From Pampus argenteus (taxonomy: Eukaryota > Chordata > Actinopteri > Scombriformes > Stromateidae): 64,000 nucleotides of DNA. The notes beneath the pieces were generated by a model. The model was given only the letters and a program-made list of their open reading frames with translations. It was not told the origin of the DNA and did no database searches. The position numbers and the translations under genes were made by a program. Location of the stretch: contig CM072864.1 in NCBI GenBank assembly GCA_036937835.1, forward strand, positions 3,848,501 through 3,912,500, written 5' to 3'. This document shows positions 11,474 to 23,968 of the stretch, piece after piece (positions within the stretch are counted from its first letter, which is position 1; each line of letters begins with the position of its first letter).

Positions 11474-14400
11474 ATGGACGAAACAAGGTGAGAAAACTGA
11501 ATCTATTATTATTATAACATATATATATATAAGTTTATGTTTGTGTTGTTCTGCTCCTTCAGGTCGTCCGTTCATTAACGTGGTTTATGTTACCTATCGT
11601 TTAATAAGCAGCTCTGCTTATTATTATCACCATGTTATAACTGATCACAACCAGGACAAAGTTATATGAATGAAACGGAGGCTGACAGCAAAGATTCAAA
11701 GATGACATATAGAGAGGGATGTATGGAAGTTAAACATGGTCAAATAAATAAATAAATAAACAAATAAACAAACAGACAAGCACCAATGAAAAGCCTCAAT
11801 GCTCCAAACAAATAATAAGGAGGTGTAGTAGGTGGTGCCTTTAATTTATAATCTAATTGTTACAATGAATAACAGATTAAACTGCTTTATAATGTAAGAA
11901 AGGTTGAAACATTTGTATTGATTATTAAAGAGAAGAATAAATCTGCACACATAAAGATTATCGTATTTAATTAATGAATTAGATCAATTTGTGTTAAGTT
12001 AGTTTAGGTAACAGAGAGGTATTAAAGTTTTATTAAAGTGCTCCTTGGTTAAAGACTATTTAAACAGACTTTGAGGAGATCTCTACTGGATTTTTAACCA
12101 TTTCCACATATTTCCTATCCAGTCGCTCATGCTTTATTTATTACTTATTATCTGCCTAAACAAATCATCAGTGGGAAATCTGCAGGATGCATTAACTCAG
12201 CGGCGTGGACCCTGTTTTTTTAAAGTTTTTCTTGTCTCTAACAGTCAGAGCTTTTATTGATGTTTCGTGCATTGTCTTGATGTGTTTGACTTGTGAGGCA
12301 GTTTGTGAAGTCTGATAAAGGCTCAATACAACATGCAGATGCTCGATCAATTTTACTCAGTGGACAAAACATTGTGTCTGACGAATAAACTTTACACACA
12401 AAAACAACAGAGAGTTTTACTACCTGGTATTTATGTTTGCTAAATACATATAATCCTCCATATCCTTCATGTATTCATATTCCCCTCAAATCTGTATATC
12501 TGTATATAATAATAATAATAATTTATTGTTTTTATTGATGCAGTCCTTTGTTGGGCGACCAGCCACAGGAAGGTCCAGACCTTGTGTCTCCAAACCTGAG
12601 ACCGAGACACCAGGAACTGATCCCAACACCATGTGGACCAGTGAGAAGCTCTTTATCTTCTGCTGTTTTAAGTTGTGAAATCGTCCTTTAACTTGCTTCG
12701 ACTTGCAGACATGTGTTTGTCTTCATCTCGGGTCGTTTCACCTTCTCTGTCCTCTCCACCACCTCACAGATAAAGCCCTGGTCGGAGCTGTCGAGCCGGG
12801 TGAAGCTCTACTTCTGCTTCACCATAGCGTCTCTGCTGGCGCTGCTCGGCCTCACCGTGTCCAGCATCTACAAGCAGCACATGGACACGGACGTCTCTGA
12901 CGAGGACAACTTCACCGTCTCTCTCATCCAGCTGGTTGGAATCTGTGAGTCCCGTCGCTCCATCCGTCCGTGTCTTCAGGGCGTTTTTCCTCCCATAATT
13001 AATGCGTTTAAAAGTGGGGAGGAAATTATGCAATGACGGTTTGAACCTGATCTGATGAAATGCTGCAACGTGCACACAGTTACTGGTGATTCATTTCCCT
13101 CCAGATGGTTTACTGCCTCATTTTATACCAACATCTGTACAGACTTACAGGAAATAAATGTGTATTTTCCACAGATTTTGAGATTTTATGCACTAAATTG
13201 TTAATAAAACATAGAAGATTGTGGAGAAATTAAATTAGTCGTGGGGATAAATTGTTGGTCCGCATTGCAAATGGTGCGAATGCTCTTCCAGCACGCAGTT
13301 TCAGGACCGTGATGAGTAGAAAATACGCATGAAATTTCAGGAAAGCTGAAGACTGACGTGGATAAGATAATAAAAATAAGCCACAAATATATAAAATACG
13401 CTGTTGGAAATGAACTATGTGTCGTGTAAAAAGTCTTAGAGTCTCATATTGAAGAAGTTTGGTCACGCCTATGTCCTTGTGCCTACGTGACAGTTTGCAT
13501 CATATTTGCATTAGATAAGTTTCTAAACTCTCATTGGTGTCCTAATCTCATCTCTGGCAGCATCTATGACAGGTGGCTCAGCTGCTGACCGTCGCCGGCC
13601 GGCTTCTTCTTCTCTTCTTCTCCGCTCCGTACATGAGACTCTTTCCTCTTTTTTTTTAAGATTATCTCTTGTCAGTTGCAAGTGCACTGAGTGAGATTAT
13701 TAACTACATATTAAGAGCTGAATCAAACATTTGTGAAACATGAAATATGATTAATCTAATGCTATAACAATGTTTTACTTAAAGCTTCATCATATAATAT
13801 CACATTGAATCATTCTGCATTTATTGTTCTCTTTGGCACATCACAAGTCTCAACAAAAAAATATACTACATATGTAAATATAAAAAATACAAATATGATG
13901 AGTGTAGAAATGTTGCAGCATAGATAATACGAGCGTGTGTGTGTGTGTGTGTCTCCTGCAGTGTTCTGCGTCTACTACATCAGCCGCGGCGTGCTGCAGG
14001 AGAACAGACAGGAGCTGGTGGCGTTCGTGCTCAGCGTGTTGGTGGTCATGGTCCGATCGGTGGTCAACTTCTCTGTGGTGGGGTCAAAGGGCAAACAGGA
14101 GGTGCTGGTAGGTCGACCCTCTACTGCACACCGACGACACTCACCTCGTTGGTTTAACGAGCTCGTTTCTTATATTCCTTTAACTAGTTAATTGATTTCA
14201 TTTATGGAGAGACGGACATGAATCCAACATGTTCCTGGTATCCAGTTTCTGTCTGTCAGATGTACAATAAATAAACATAACGTGACTCCAGCACGGTCGA
14301 GGATGTGATGATTATTCCAAAACCAGGTAAGAGTCACCTGTGCTGTGGAGCTTTGAGCCATAGTGTTGCTGTGAATCTCTAAGATCTTTAAGTTTGATGT

Positions 14401-16404
14401 AGTTTGGACGTTAATGTACTTTTATCTCAACAGTCTAATGTTAATATTCTGTATTTGCTGCTTGTTCCACTTGATGTCACTGTTGTCTGCTGGAGTCACG
14501 TTGAACACAGATTCATTAAAACAGTTTATCAGAAACTCAGAAAACTCCACCGTTGCTTGCAGCAGTGTAATAACTGCATATTTCCCTCATCATGTTGCTC
14601 CAATAAGTGGCGACAGGTTATAAATGTACAGTTAGCTTCTGCATAGCTGGTCAGTTATGAAGCGTCTTGTTTGTGTCGCAGGTTCGTTTTGTGTGCATCG
14701 TGTGTCTGGGCGTGCTCCACGTCTTCTGCACCACGCTGCTCATCAAGAGGCCAAACATGATGGCGTTTCGTGTGGGCGGAGCCTTAGACAGCCTCCAGGA
14801 GCAGTACTTCCTGCTCAACCTTTGTTTCTCCATGGTGACCTTTGACCTGCAAGCTCAGGTAGCTGCACATTCCTCGACACAGGAATGTGACAAACAACCT
14901 TCAAACCGCAGCTTTCATTTCTCAACACGACTTGTTACACAGTTTGTTTGTTTTTTCTTCTTTTTTTTAGCTGCACCCTGGAAACATTTTTAAAATCACC
15001 AGCACAGTTTTTACCTGAACTAAGTCGCAAAATGTTCACTTTCGTTTTTGTGCAATTTTAAACAAAGAAATCATGTCCTGTTAATATAATATATTTGCGA
15101 TTAAAGCATCATGGTGTAAAATAAATGTGCGATTGTGAGCCGCCTGCAGAAACACGTCTGGGCCTGCAGCATTTCTGAAACGCAGCGTTTGAAGCCGTTT
15201 TTCTGGTCGACTCGTGCCCGACGTTGGCAGCACAACGTGTGCTGCGGGTTGCATGTCTTGCTGCTTTAGGCGGAAATGTTCTCTGAATAAAAAAATGTTG
15301 GCTCAGAGAGTCTTTTTAATACATTGTTGTTGTTGTTGTTGTGAACTTTTCAGTTGTGTCTGTGTATCCTGATCGCGGCGTCCGACTCGGCCATGTTTGC
15401 TCCCAACACCATCATCCTCGGCGTCGGCGTGGTCTGGGCCTGCCTGACCGCCGCCGTCGGGGCCGTTGCAGTGAGTCTTCATCATCATCTTCATCATCAT
15501 CATCACCACCTTCACTCTGATGTTCACACAATGAGACAATATTTACACAGGACGCTTGAATGTTGCCGCGAGTGGTTTTAACTTTTCACTGTTGTCTATT
15601 CTTCAGGTTTTAAAGGAAGCTAAAGTCTTGGTTTGGGTCTTCATGGTGCAGAATCTTCCTCAAGTAGCCTTCTTTATTTATCTAATGTACACGGTGAGTT
15701 TTTAAAGATTTACCTGTAAATATTACATGAGACAACTCAGTTTGTTCCTACTGAAAATACAGATTAATACACATATGGTACACTAGTGAGTATTTACAGC
15801 AGCAGGACTGTACACAAAAATCAACACAAAAACCAAATAGTCCTGCGTATATGAACCCTTCAGAGCTTGTAGATGGATTTAATCAGCACCTTAAACAGAT
15901 CCACTCCGTTAAAGCACAATTCATGGATGTTCAGGTCTCTGTTCAGTGAGTCACTGGTGTGGTGGTGGTGGTGGGGGGGGATAATGGTGCTTTGCTTTAA
16001 TTGCAGATGGTGTTAAAGTGGTACCCGGACAACATGTACACCCTGGAGGCGGCAACAATCACCGGAGCTTTGATTTCACTGGTGATTAAAGCGGTTTTAT
16101 TCTGGGGCCTCGTCAGACTCGTGCACAGCTTCGGCCAAGGCCTGAGGGAGAGAAGTGAGTATAACGCGTGACGTCGACGCTTTTTCTTTTTCTCGGCTTT
16201 CGGCTCTGTCAAAAGTTATTCTGAGCAGAAGACGAAACAAATAGTCTGTAATCAGCGTGTGTGTTCGCACGCATCTGAATATCCTGAAGTGCTGCCCTGC
16301 TCGTCTCTGACCGGCCGTGAGCACGTTTTTGTGTTGGCTAGAAAAGTGTCCCGACTATTAAAACGTTCCACTTTTTCCTCGTAGTGTTTGCACCCAGCAA
16401 GTGA
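11474..16404 (+). CDS. Uncharacterised multi-pass membrane protein (about 8 TM segments)
   Basis: Nine coding exons join in phase to 326 aa: 11474-11487, 12544-12640, 12770-12944, 13962-14107, 14682-14858, 15354-15470, 15607-15693, 16007-16154, 16385-16404. All introns are GT-AG. I do not recognise the family. Residues 1-49 are hydrophilic and carry an acidic dileucine motif of [DE]xxxL[LI] type (ETSPLL, residues 3-8), typical of endosome/lysosome proteins. Hydrophobic segments lie at about 50-70, 89-108, 115-135, 145-166, 183-210, 220-242, 247-272 and 285-307. The loop after the first segment is acidic and has an N-glycosylation sequon (N84-F-T). The C terminus is short and basic. The start follows from the short first exon, whose phase fits exon 2; it is the least certain part. 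The gene lies between slc35e2 and nadk and converges with nadk. Localisation is inferred; no enzymatic motif is seen. Confidence 0.85.
13935..13952 (+). repeat. GT microsatellite in a splice acceptor
   Basis: A GT tract runs to within ten bases of the CTCCTGCAG acceptor of exon 4 of the multi-pass gene and takes the place of a normal pyrimidine tract. Confidence 0.8.
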
Positions 16405-16810
16405 TAAAACACATAAAAACATCCGGCGGTCGTGGACGAAGAAGAACACAGCTGCAGCGACATCTTTAATACTTTATTCTACAGAATCACTAAACAACAA
16501 GATGCAGACGTGCATGTTTGTGGAAAACATTAAATGCCTTCGTAGTTTAGATTCATGATGTTTTTTTATTATTATTTTTTTATCTGAATATCTGTTGATG
16601 TGTAGAAACCAAAGATTTATTTTAATCGGTGCTTTTGTTTCCTTCCTGTAAATAACATTTAGTGTTTGCTAACTTTACTTTTTAAAATCATTAATTGTCT
16701 TTAACTTGTGATTTGCACTCTCCACTGGTTCTTTGGGTAACACTGTGATACTTTCTGCTGCACTTTATTGTGATTATAAGTGTGTTTTTGTTTTTTAATT
16801 CAAGGTTCTT

Positions 16811-16816
16811 AATAAA
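16811..16816 (+). terminator. Polyadenylation signal of the multi-pass membrane gene
   Basis: AATAAA about 400 bases after the stop codon, followed by a TGTTTTGACTTGTTGTG stretch suited to the downstream element. Confidence 0.65.
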
Positions 16817-16939
16817 ATATCAAAACAGGATTAATGTTTTGACTTGTTGTGACGGAGGTCCACTTCTGAGAATCTGGACTCGCGTACTTACAAACTTAAC
16901 AGAAACGTTGTCATGAGTTACAAACAGGAGGAAACACAC

Positions 16940-17692
16940 TTCCTGGTTAAAGTTTCTCTGTTTATTAAAGTGCCCTGAGGAGGGAAAAAAAAAAAAAAAG
17001 AAATATCAGAATTGATTTTAGAAACATGAAGAAATTTACAGATACAAAAGTCAGAGTTATAAAAGGTGAAAAGCACTTTGAGACGTGACACTGCGTCGTA
17101 GAAAAGTGAAGTCACTGCTGCAGTTTACTGGAGCTAACATGTCAAACTTCACACGTGGGTTAAAGATTAATCTGCTAATTAGACTCAACATGTCCTGTAG
17201 TAAATTTTTAATACGTTTTTGGCTCTCTATGAATGTACTTCACTGTACTACACGTTCCTTCTGACACATTACAGACTGTTGAAAATCAGAGTTAAAGATG
17301 ATTTTTAGACTTTAGACCAAAAGAATTAACAAGTGAAGAATGTAAAAAAAAAAAGTATTGTAAACCGGTTAATAAACATATAGACTTACAAAATACATCT
17401 TATTCATCTTATTACATACATGTGTATATATATGTGTATGTATATATATATATACACACACATACTCAGAGTTAAAGGAATGATTGCCTTCAGAGCTCGG
17501 TTGGTTGGTCCTCTTTTCACCCGAACATGATTAATTGAACCAATTCATAACGTATATATATTTATATATTAACATCTAAACATGAACAGATATGCGAGTT
17601 AGGCCACCGTAAAGTAGTCAGCAAAGTCTGAAGAGAACAGATTCACCAAAGTCTGTATTAATTCAGTTATTCAACACACACGCACGCACACA

Positions 17693-17725
<33 letters not shown>

Positions 17726-18757
17726 TATAAAAGTCTAAAAGTCTATAAAACCTACAGCTATGGCTTTAGAGGACATATTTTGATGAAGTGTGGTCTCGTT
17801 GCCTGGAATGAACCTTCACTACAGGACAAAGACACTTTATAACGAACTAAATTATTCAGTTAGTTAAATTAAGTGTCATGTGCTGCAGACAACACAGACT
17901 ACAGACAACATGTGGTTACGGACCAGGATGTAAACCTTAACAAAATAACATTTCTATACATTAATGATACCAGTGTTTAAGGCACAGTCTGCTGCTGCCG
18001 AAGTCATCCGCTCTTCCCCAAGATGCAACTGTAAAACATTACGTCAGTTTTTTCCCAATTTGATTAACGTCATATAGAATTTGGGAAAAGTTTGATCCAA
18101 CAGATTTTTGACCAAACCTTCAAATGAGCCTTTACCTCCACTGTGAGAACTATGTTGTTTATAAAATAGGTGAGTCCCTGCCGTCCGCTCTAAAGATTAA
18201 AAAGTGCTAGAACAGACCTGATAACACCCACTCAGAGAACTGCAATAACTGGGATCCACAGCTGACCTTGTGTGTTTCAGTCCAAGAACATCCCGAGCTT
18301 TGCATTGGACTCAGACAAAAAAAAAAAGTTTTCACAGGCATCTGAGAGAAAACGCAGGGACCATCTCGGACCAATAGTGGGAACAAACTCCATTCAAAAA
18401 ATAATAATAATAATAATAATCCACATTTTTTAACGTGCTTACACAGCAGAACATAACATAAGTATCTTTTAGGGAATTTTACAGACGTTCTCCGAGCAGC
18501 CGGAGTAACAGTGATGAGGCTCAACGTTCAGATCGGTTCGCTCTTTATTCCCACAATCTTATTCTATTACAGTGGTTCTATGAACAGCGACGTTATCTTT
18601 TATTTTATTTTAGTTTAGTTTTTTTTTTTTTTGAATGGAGTTTGGTGAAACCTTCAATGCATAAAAAGACAAAACGTCACAGAGCACGGTCCAGGTAAAA
18701 CAAAGAAAAAAAAAGACTTCGGAGCAGAAGTCGGAGAAGACTTCGACGACGGCGGCT
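16940..18757 (-). other. nadk: Probable 3' UTR of nadk with two candidate poly(A) signals
   Basis: On the minus strand AATAAA hexamers occur at 18549-18544 (UTR of about 230 bases) and 16966-16961 (UTR of about 1.8 kb). The interval contains no coding sequence. It has a CA microsatellite (17674-17725) and AT-rich tracts (17425-17460). If the distal site is used, nadk ends about 130 bases from the convergent multi-pass gene. Confidence 0.4.
17674..17725. repeat. CA microsatellite
   Basis: Nearly uninterrupted CA units with a few CG and TA interruptions, in the putative 3' UTR of nadk. Confidence 0.9.
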
Positions 18758-21700
18758 TCAGAACTCCTCGTCCTCTGAGCTGAGGTAGTTCTGCTTCTTC
18801 CTCACGTTCCAATGTAAACACTGGGCCAGGCTCTCGAACCAGTCGTTGACCGGGTCCCGGAAACAGATGGAGGGAACGGGAAAGCAGGAAGTGGTGATGG
18901 TAATACTGAAACACACAAGGAAGGAGAAATGGTTTCATTTCACAAAGACTGAAGGCGACGATGAGGAAATAAAAGTTCAGGTATTTGCAACCAAATGAAC
19001 AAAAGAGGAGGTGTTGACATCAGATTAAGCAAACGGGACTTCCTTGACTGGCAGCTCATTTCAAGAACCAGGAAGGTGATTATGTCCTGATGAGTTACAT
19101 AAAGGAAGAAGCTGGATCTGACGCGAGACAAGAGGTTATGTAACAAAGCCTGAATGCAGGAATCGAACTTATTACCCGTTACTGAGTCTTTGGTGCTTTG
19201 TTTTGCTTCATTTACTCTTGTTTTACTCTCGTTTGCGTGGCTGAGGTATGAAGAGCAGCTCAGTATGTGGACTAACCTGTCTCCGTGGCAGATCTCTTGT
19301 CTCTTTCTTCCATCAAAAGACACCCAGGCTGTGTTGCGGGCTCCACGTGACAACATTATCTAAAAAAACGACAAGCGGAGAAGGTGGAGAAGAGATGATA
19401 AAACATAAAAACAGGGTTTAACATTTCACTCAATGCTTAATTCAAGTCAAACAAAAAATATCCAGTAGTCCGTTTCATCTGTCTCTTACATAATTTTGCC
19501 TTTTTAAATCATCTGTAAAAACCTGCATGTCTCTTCGTGCCTTTAAGGGAAAAAAAAAAAGCAATCAGTGAGGCTCTCAGTGAATACCTTGAGCTCCACC
19601 CCAGCAGGCACCACGATGGGTCTGAAGGACAATGAGTGAGGGCAGATGGGGGTGATCATGATGGCCGGGACGTTGGGATGGATCATAGAAGCGCCTGCGG
19701 CCACGGCGTACGCTGTGCTGCCTGTAGGTGTGGAAACTATCACACCTGAGGACACACACACACACACACACACACACACTCAATAATCTGTTGTAGCAAC
19801 TGTTCAGTCTACACAAATAAAAACAGAGAATAGCAGCAAATCCAAAGAATCAATTGTATTTAAACATCCAGCTATAATTTCTCTGTATAAATATGGTATT
19901 TTTATTGAAGGCTCTCTCTAACATGGCTGTACGGTACAAAGTACGCCTCTGCCGGGACGTGATGGGAGGTGCACAGGATAAACTTCGCCCTCTGCACATA
20001 CTCTCCATGCTCTCGTTTTCCACTCGCTCACTCACCGTCTCCCTGCACTGTGGTAATGAGATGTCCGTCCAGGAAGAGGTCGACATTGGACAGATAGGAG
20101 GAGGGTCCTCTGTCCACCACCACCTCGTTCAACACCTGAAACACACACGCAGAGAAACAGTTTCACAACAGCAACAACACTGTAATCACTACAGTCGTTC
20201 CTCCTGTTCATAAAGCACTAAATAACTGTCAACGTTGGTCTTTTTAACGCCAGAGTTCCTCTTTTTGTTATTATACTTCCATCTTTTACCAGAGAAGAAA
20301 AGCCTCTTACATATCGACACCTGACTTGGAAAAACTGTGAATTCGTCCTTTAATATGTTCATATTTTTATTGCTGCCGTTATGACTGATGTTAACGTACC
20401 TGTTGAACCTGTTCCGCTCACCTCCGACTGACAAACACAACGTTTTAGTGAGAACTGTGTAAATATTAGTGTGCAAAAACTCGAATCATTTCTTATCGCC
20501 ACGCCGTAGCAACGCAGCAGGTTGGAGGTTCAGAGGCTACCTGATACTGCGCGGCTTTGCGGCTGCTTTCGATGTCCCTGTTGGTCAGGATGACGCCGTT
20601 TTCGTCCAGTCTGGCCTTCTTCTCCCAGTTCTCTTTAAGGACTCGCACTTTCAAGCGGCTGCGCAGGACGATGGCGGCGTTGCCTACAAACGAAACAAAA
20701 ACACACCATGTTTCTGTTGCAAAAGTGGAGCACAACATATGCTTTGCAAAACAGGACGGGGAGTTTTTATGATGTGGACAGACGAATGCTGACAATACTT
20801 AACATAACAAACAATACCTTCAATTATTTGGGTGACCTGAGACTGGTATGTGTCAAATTTAAAAGGTGTCAAGAAGCCCAGAGAGCCGAGATGAAAGGCC
20901 ATAACTGGAGGAACGCTCTCCTAGAAACAAACAGAGGAATGAGACGATTGTATATGTACAAACACACACACACACACGTGCACACACACACACACATGCA
21001 TGCACACACACACACGTGCACACACACACGCAGAGCTGGCTGAATACCTGAAAGAGTGAAGATGCATACAGTAAAGTCCCATCTCCACCAAGACAGATGA
21101 TGAAGTCCACACGATTGGAGATGTCGTCAAGATCTGAGAAATAACGGTGAGATTAAAATGTCTTTTACAAGATCTTTATTTTATATATATTGATATATAA
21201 GTATGTATATATATAAACGTTGTCTAGTCGACTGGCTGCGTTTTTCATACCTTCTCTGAAAGTGCAGAATTTCTTCGTAATGGCCCCGAAGTTTTCATCG
21301 GCAGAAATGGCCGGGTCCTCCAGAACTTTCTTTTCCACGTAAACAATCATGTTTTTCACCTACGACAACACACAGAGAGACACAGGATTAGCAAAGGGGC
21401 AACACACACACGCACACACACACACACACAGAGAAAGGTTCACGCTGATCCCTCACCGGCTTCCCACCGGCAAACCCTTTATGTTGGTTGTTTTCAGTGT
21501 CGTCATACCTCGGTGAGGAACATGCAGAGCTCTTTGAAAGGCTGAAGCAGGCTGGCGTCTCGGATCTTCTTGATGACAAGGACACTTTTTGGTGGCTTGT
21601 TCCACGTCAGTCTCTGGCTGGCAGGATCCTGAATATGCCTGAAGACATGAAGAAGAAAAAAAAACAAACCCACAACGTTCACCTCAGCAGGGAGGCTCAA

Positions 21701-23935
21701 AGATCTGTTAACTAACTAAAGCGTCCTGCTGTCTAACGTAACCAGGACTGCTTAGCATCAAATCCAATTACAGCGACCGGCTTAAGGTCCAGTTCTGACC
21801 CCCCATGTCACCTTAACCCCGACTGTGTAGTGGAGGATCATTTCATTTAGCATATTATACAAAGTTAAGAAAAAGACAAAACTATTAAGAAAAAAAAGTG
21901 TGTGTGGAGTTTTGAGAGATAAACTGAGCTTAAAGATGGAAAACTATTTAATAATATTATAATATATATATAATATTTCTATTTCAGTCCGTAGACGTGA
22001 GCATGCAGGAGGATTATTAGCTAATATTTCATATATATTTACACATTTAATCAGGTTGTAGCTGAAAATATTTTACTGATGATGTGATTTTATTGTCAAA
22101 AATGTTCATTTACGTCTTTAATCTCTCATTTATCTTTCTTCCCTCTAATCACACGTGACATGTTTGTAATTCTTCTACTTCCCTTCAGGGCCGAGGCTTC
22201 GCTGAGCTACGTTCATGTCATGTTTTTGTTTTAGTGTAAATATGAGCTGCTATGATGTTTTACCATTAAAAACAAACAAAACAACAACATCAACTCTGTC
22301 GGTGGCAGCGAGGTTGCAGTCAGCGTTGCAGCAACCGGACATCATCCGTCTCTTTCGCTTGTATCACACAGGAACAAACAGCATGTCGAATATCGTTATA
22401 ACATATCCTGTTCCCGTTTTCTTTGTTCACTCACAAAATATGAAGAACACAAAATATAATGCAATTAAACACAAAAACGCACCGCAGAATTTAAATGCTT
22501 CAAAACTAGTGTGTCCATAAAATAAAATAAAATAAAATAAAATAAAATAAAATAAAATAAAATAAAATAAAATAAAATAAAATAAAATAAAATAAAATAA
22601 AAAATGATTGAAAGCAGATATCCACTTACTAAATGAAGTGAGTACAGATATAAAGCTGGAGCTGTGCAGGCCTGGGTTTCACATACAGAGGACACAAAGC
22701 AAAGCTTCATTAACATCTGAAGCGGAGGCGAGCTGTGACCACCTCAAAGCATCCACACCCTGACCTTTACCTTTCATTCAGAGCACAGCCAGCCTGAGTG
22801 ATAACATGCAAACAACCTGATGAAACCTTCATATCGCTCCAAACCTTCAAGCACTCCAGCCAAACTCACATACACATCTTTCAATTCCTCAAAATAATTT
22901 GCCTAAAACCTTTTGAAGCATCTCTGCACACCTGCAGCCGGCTCGTATTTAAGCCAGGAAAAACACACGTCCTCTCTGTTGAGAAACAGACACGCTCTTT
23001 GCTCACCATTTCCACACTTTGTTCTCGTCGTGGCTCCCGGCAGCGTCCTGCAGTACGCACTGGTTGAACTTCATGGCTGTACACATGTAACAAGGATGCT
23101 GCTGCGGGTTGGACTCAGCTGACAAATCGACTCATTCTGCCTTCAACACAACGCGTTGCAAGAGCAGCTGGAGCAACTGAGTGACTTCAGCTCTTGTGGT
23201 CATCTGTGAGTCACCCGCTGGCCGGGCTGAGGCTGAGAGTCTCTCCATACGCTGTGGTCGCAACCCCCGGATCACAACAACCCCTCCAGCTGGAGTCACT
23301 GGTGCTACATTGATGGACTGAACACTAAACCTTCCCGGCGTGTTCTGCTGCAGAATTAAAAGCTCTCACTCATCTTAAGGTTGACTTCATCTTAGCCGCC
23401 GCCCCCTCAGCTGTGCTGGACACACCCATTTTAAGGGAAGGGCTTTCCTTATTGGACAGGTGTGATTCAGTGAAACTCAACAATAGCCCAGCTGTTCCCA
23501 GAACTTGTATATCCACTGTAATGAGGAGTATTATGTCGAGGTAAAACATGCCAAGGCTACAGGGCACGCGGCATTAGAGGAGTCTGGTCCCTGAGGCTGC
23601 CGATCCAATCAGGTTATAGCAGGTGAAAATGAAAACATACTTTAGTTTGAAGCCTTCTATTTTCTGTCAATCTATAAATAAAGTTTATTTGTATAAAGTA
23701 GCACTAGTTTCACCTCAGAAATATTTATTAAGTTGTTTTGTATTTGATGTTGAGTAGAATAAATGACTGCATCCAGCAGCTGTTTATTACTGGATTCAGA
23801 TTCTGCTCCTGAATGACTATATGTGAAACATGCTCCCAGTTTATCGACTCATAAAAACAGCCGTTTGCTCCAAATCTCCAGTATGATCAAAGACTGGTGA
23901 CGGAGCCTTTAGTGTTTATGCATCTAAAGCCTGAA

Positions 23936-23968
<33 letters not shown>

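Noticed and set aside
20684..21130. Frames of repeating cysteine-valine or histidine-threonine
   Set aside because: They are translations of the CA/GT repeat in a nadk intron; the true nadk exons run through the same area in a different frame.
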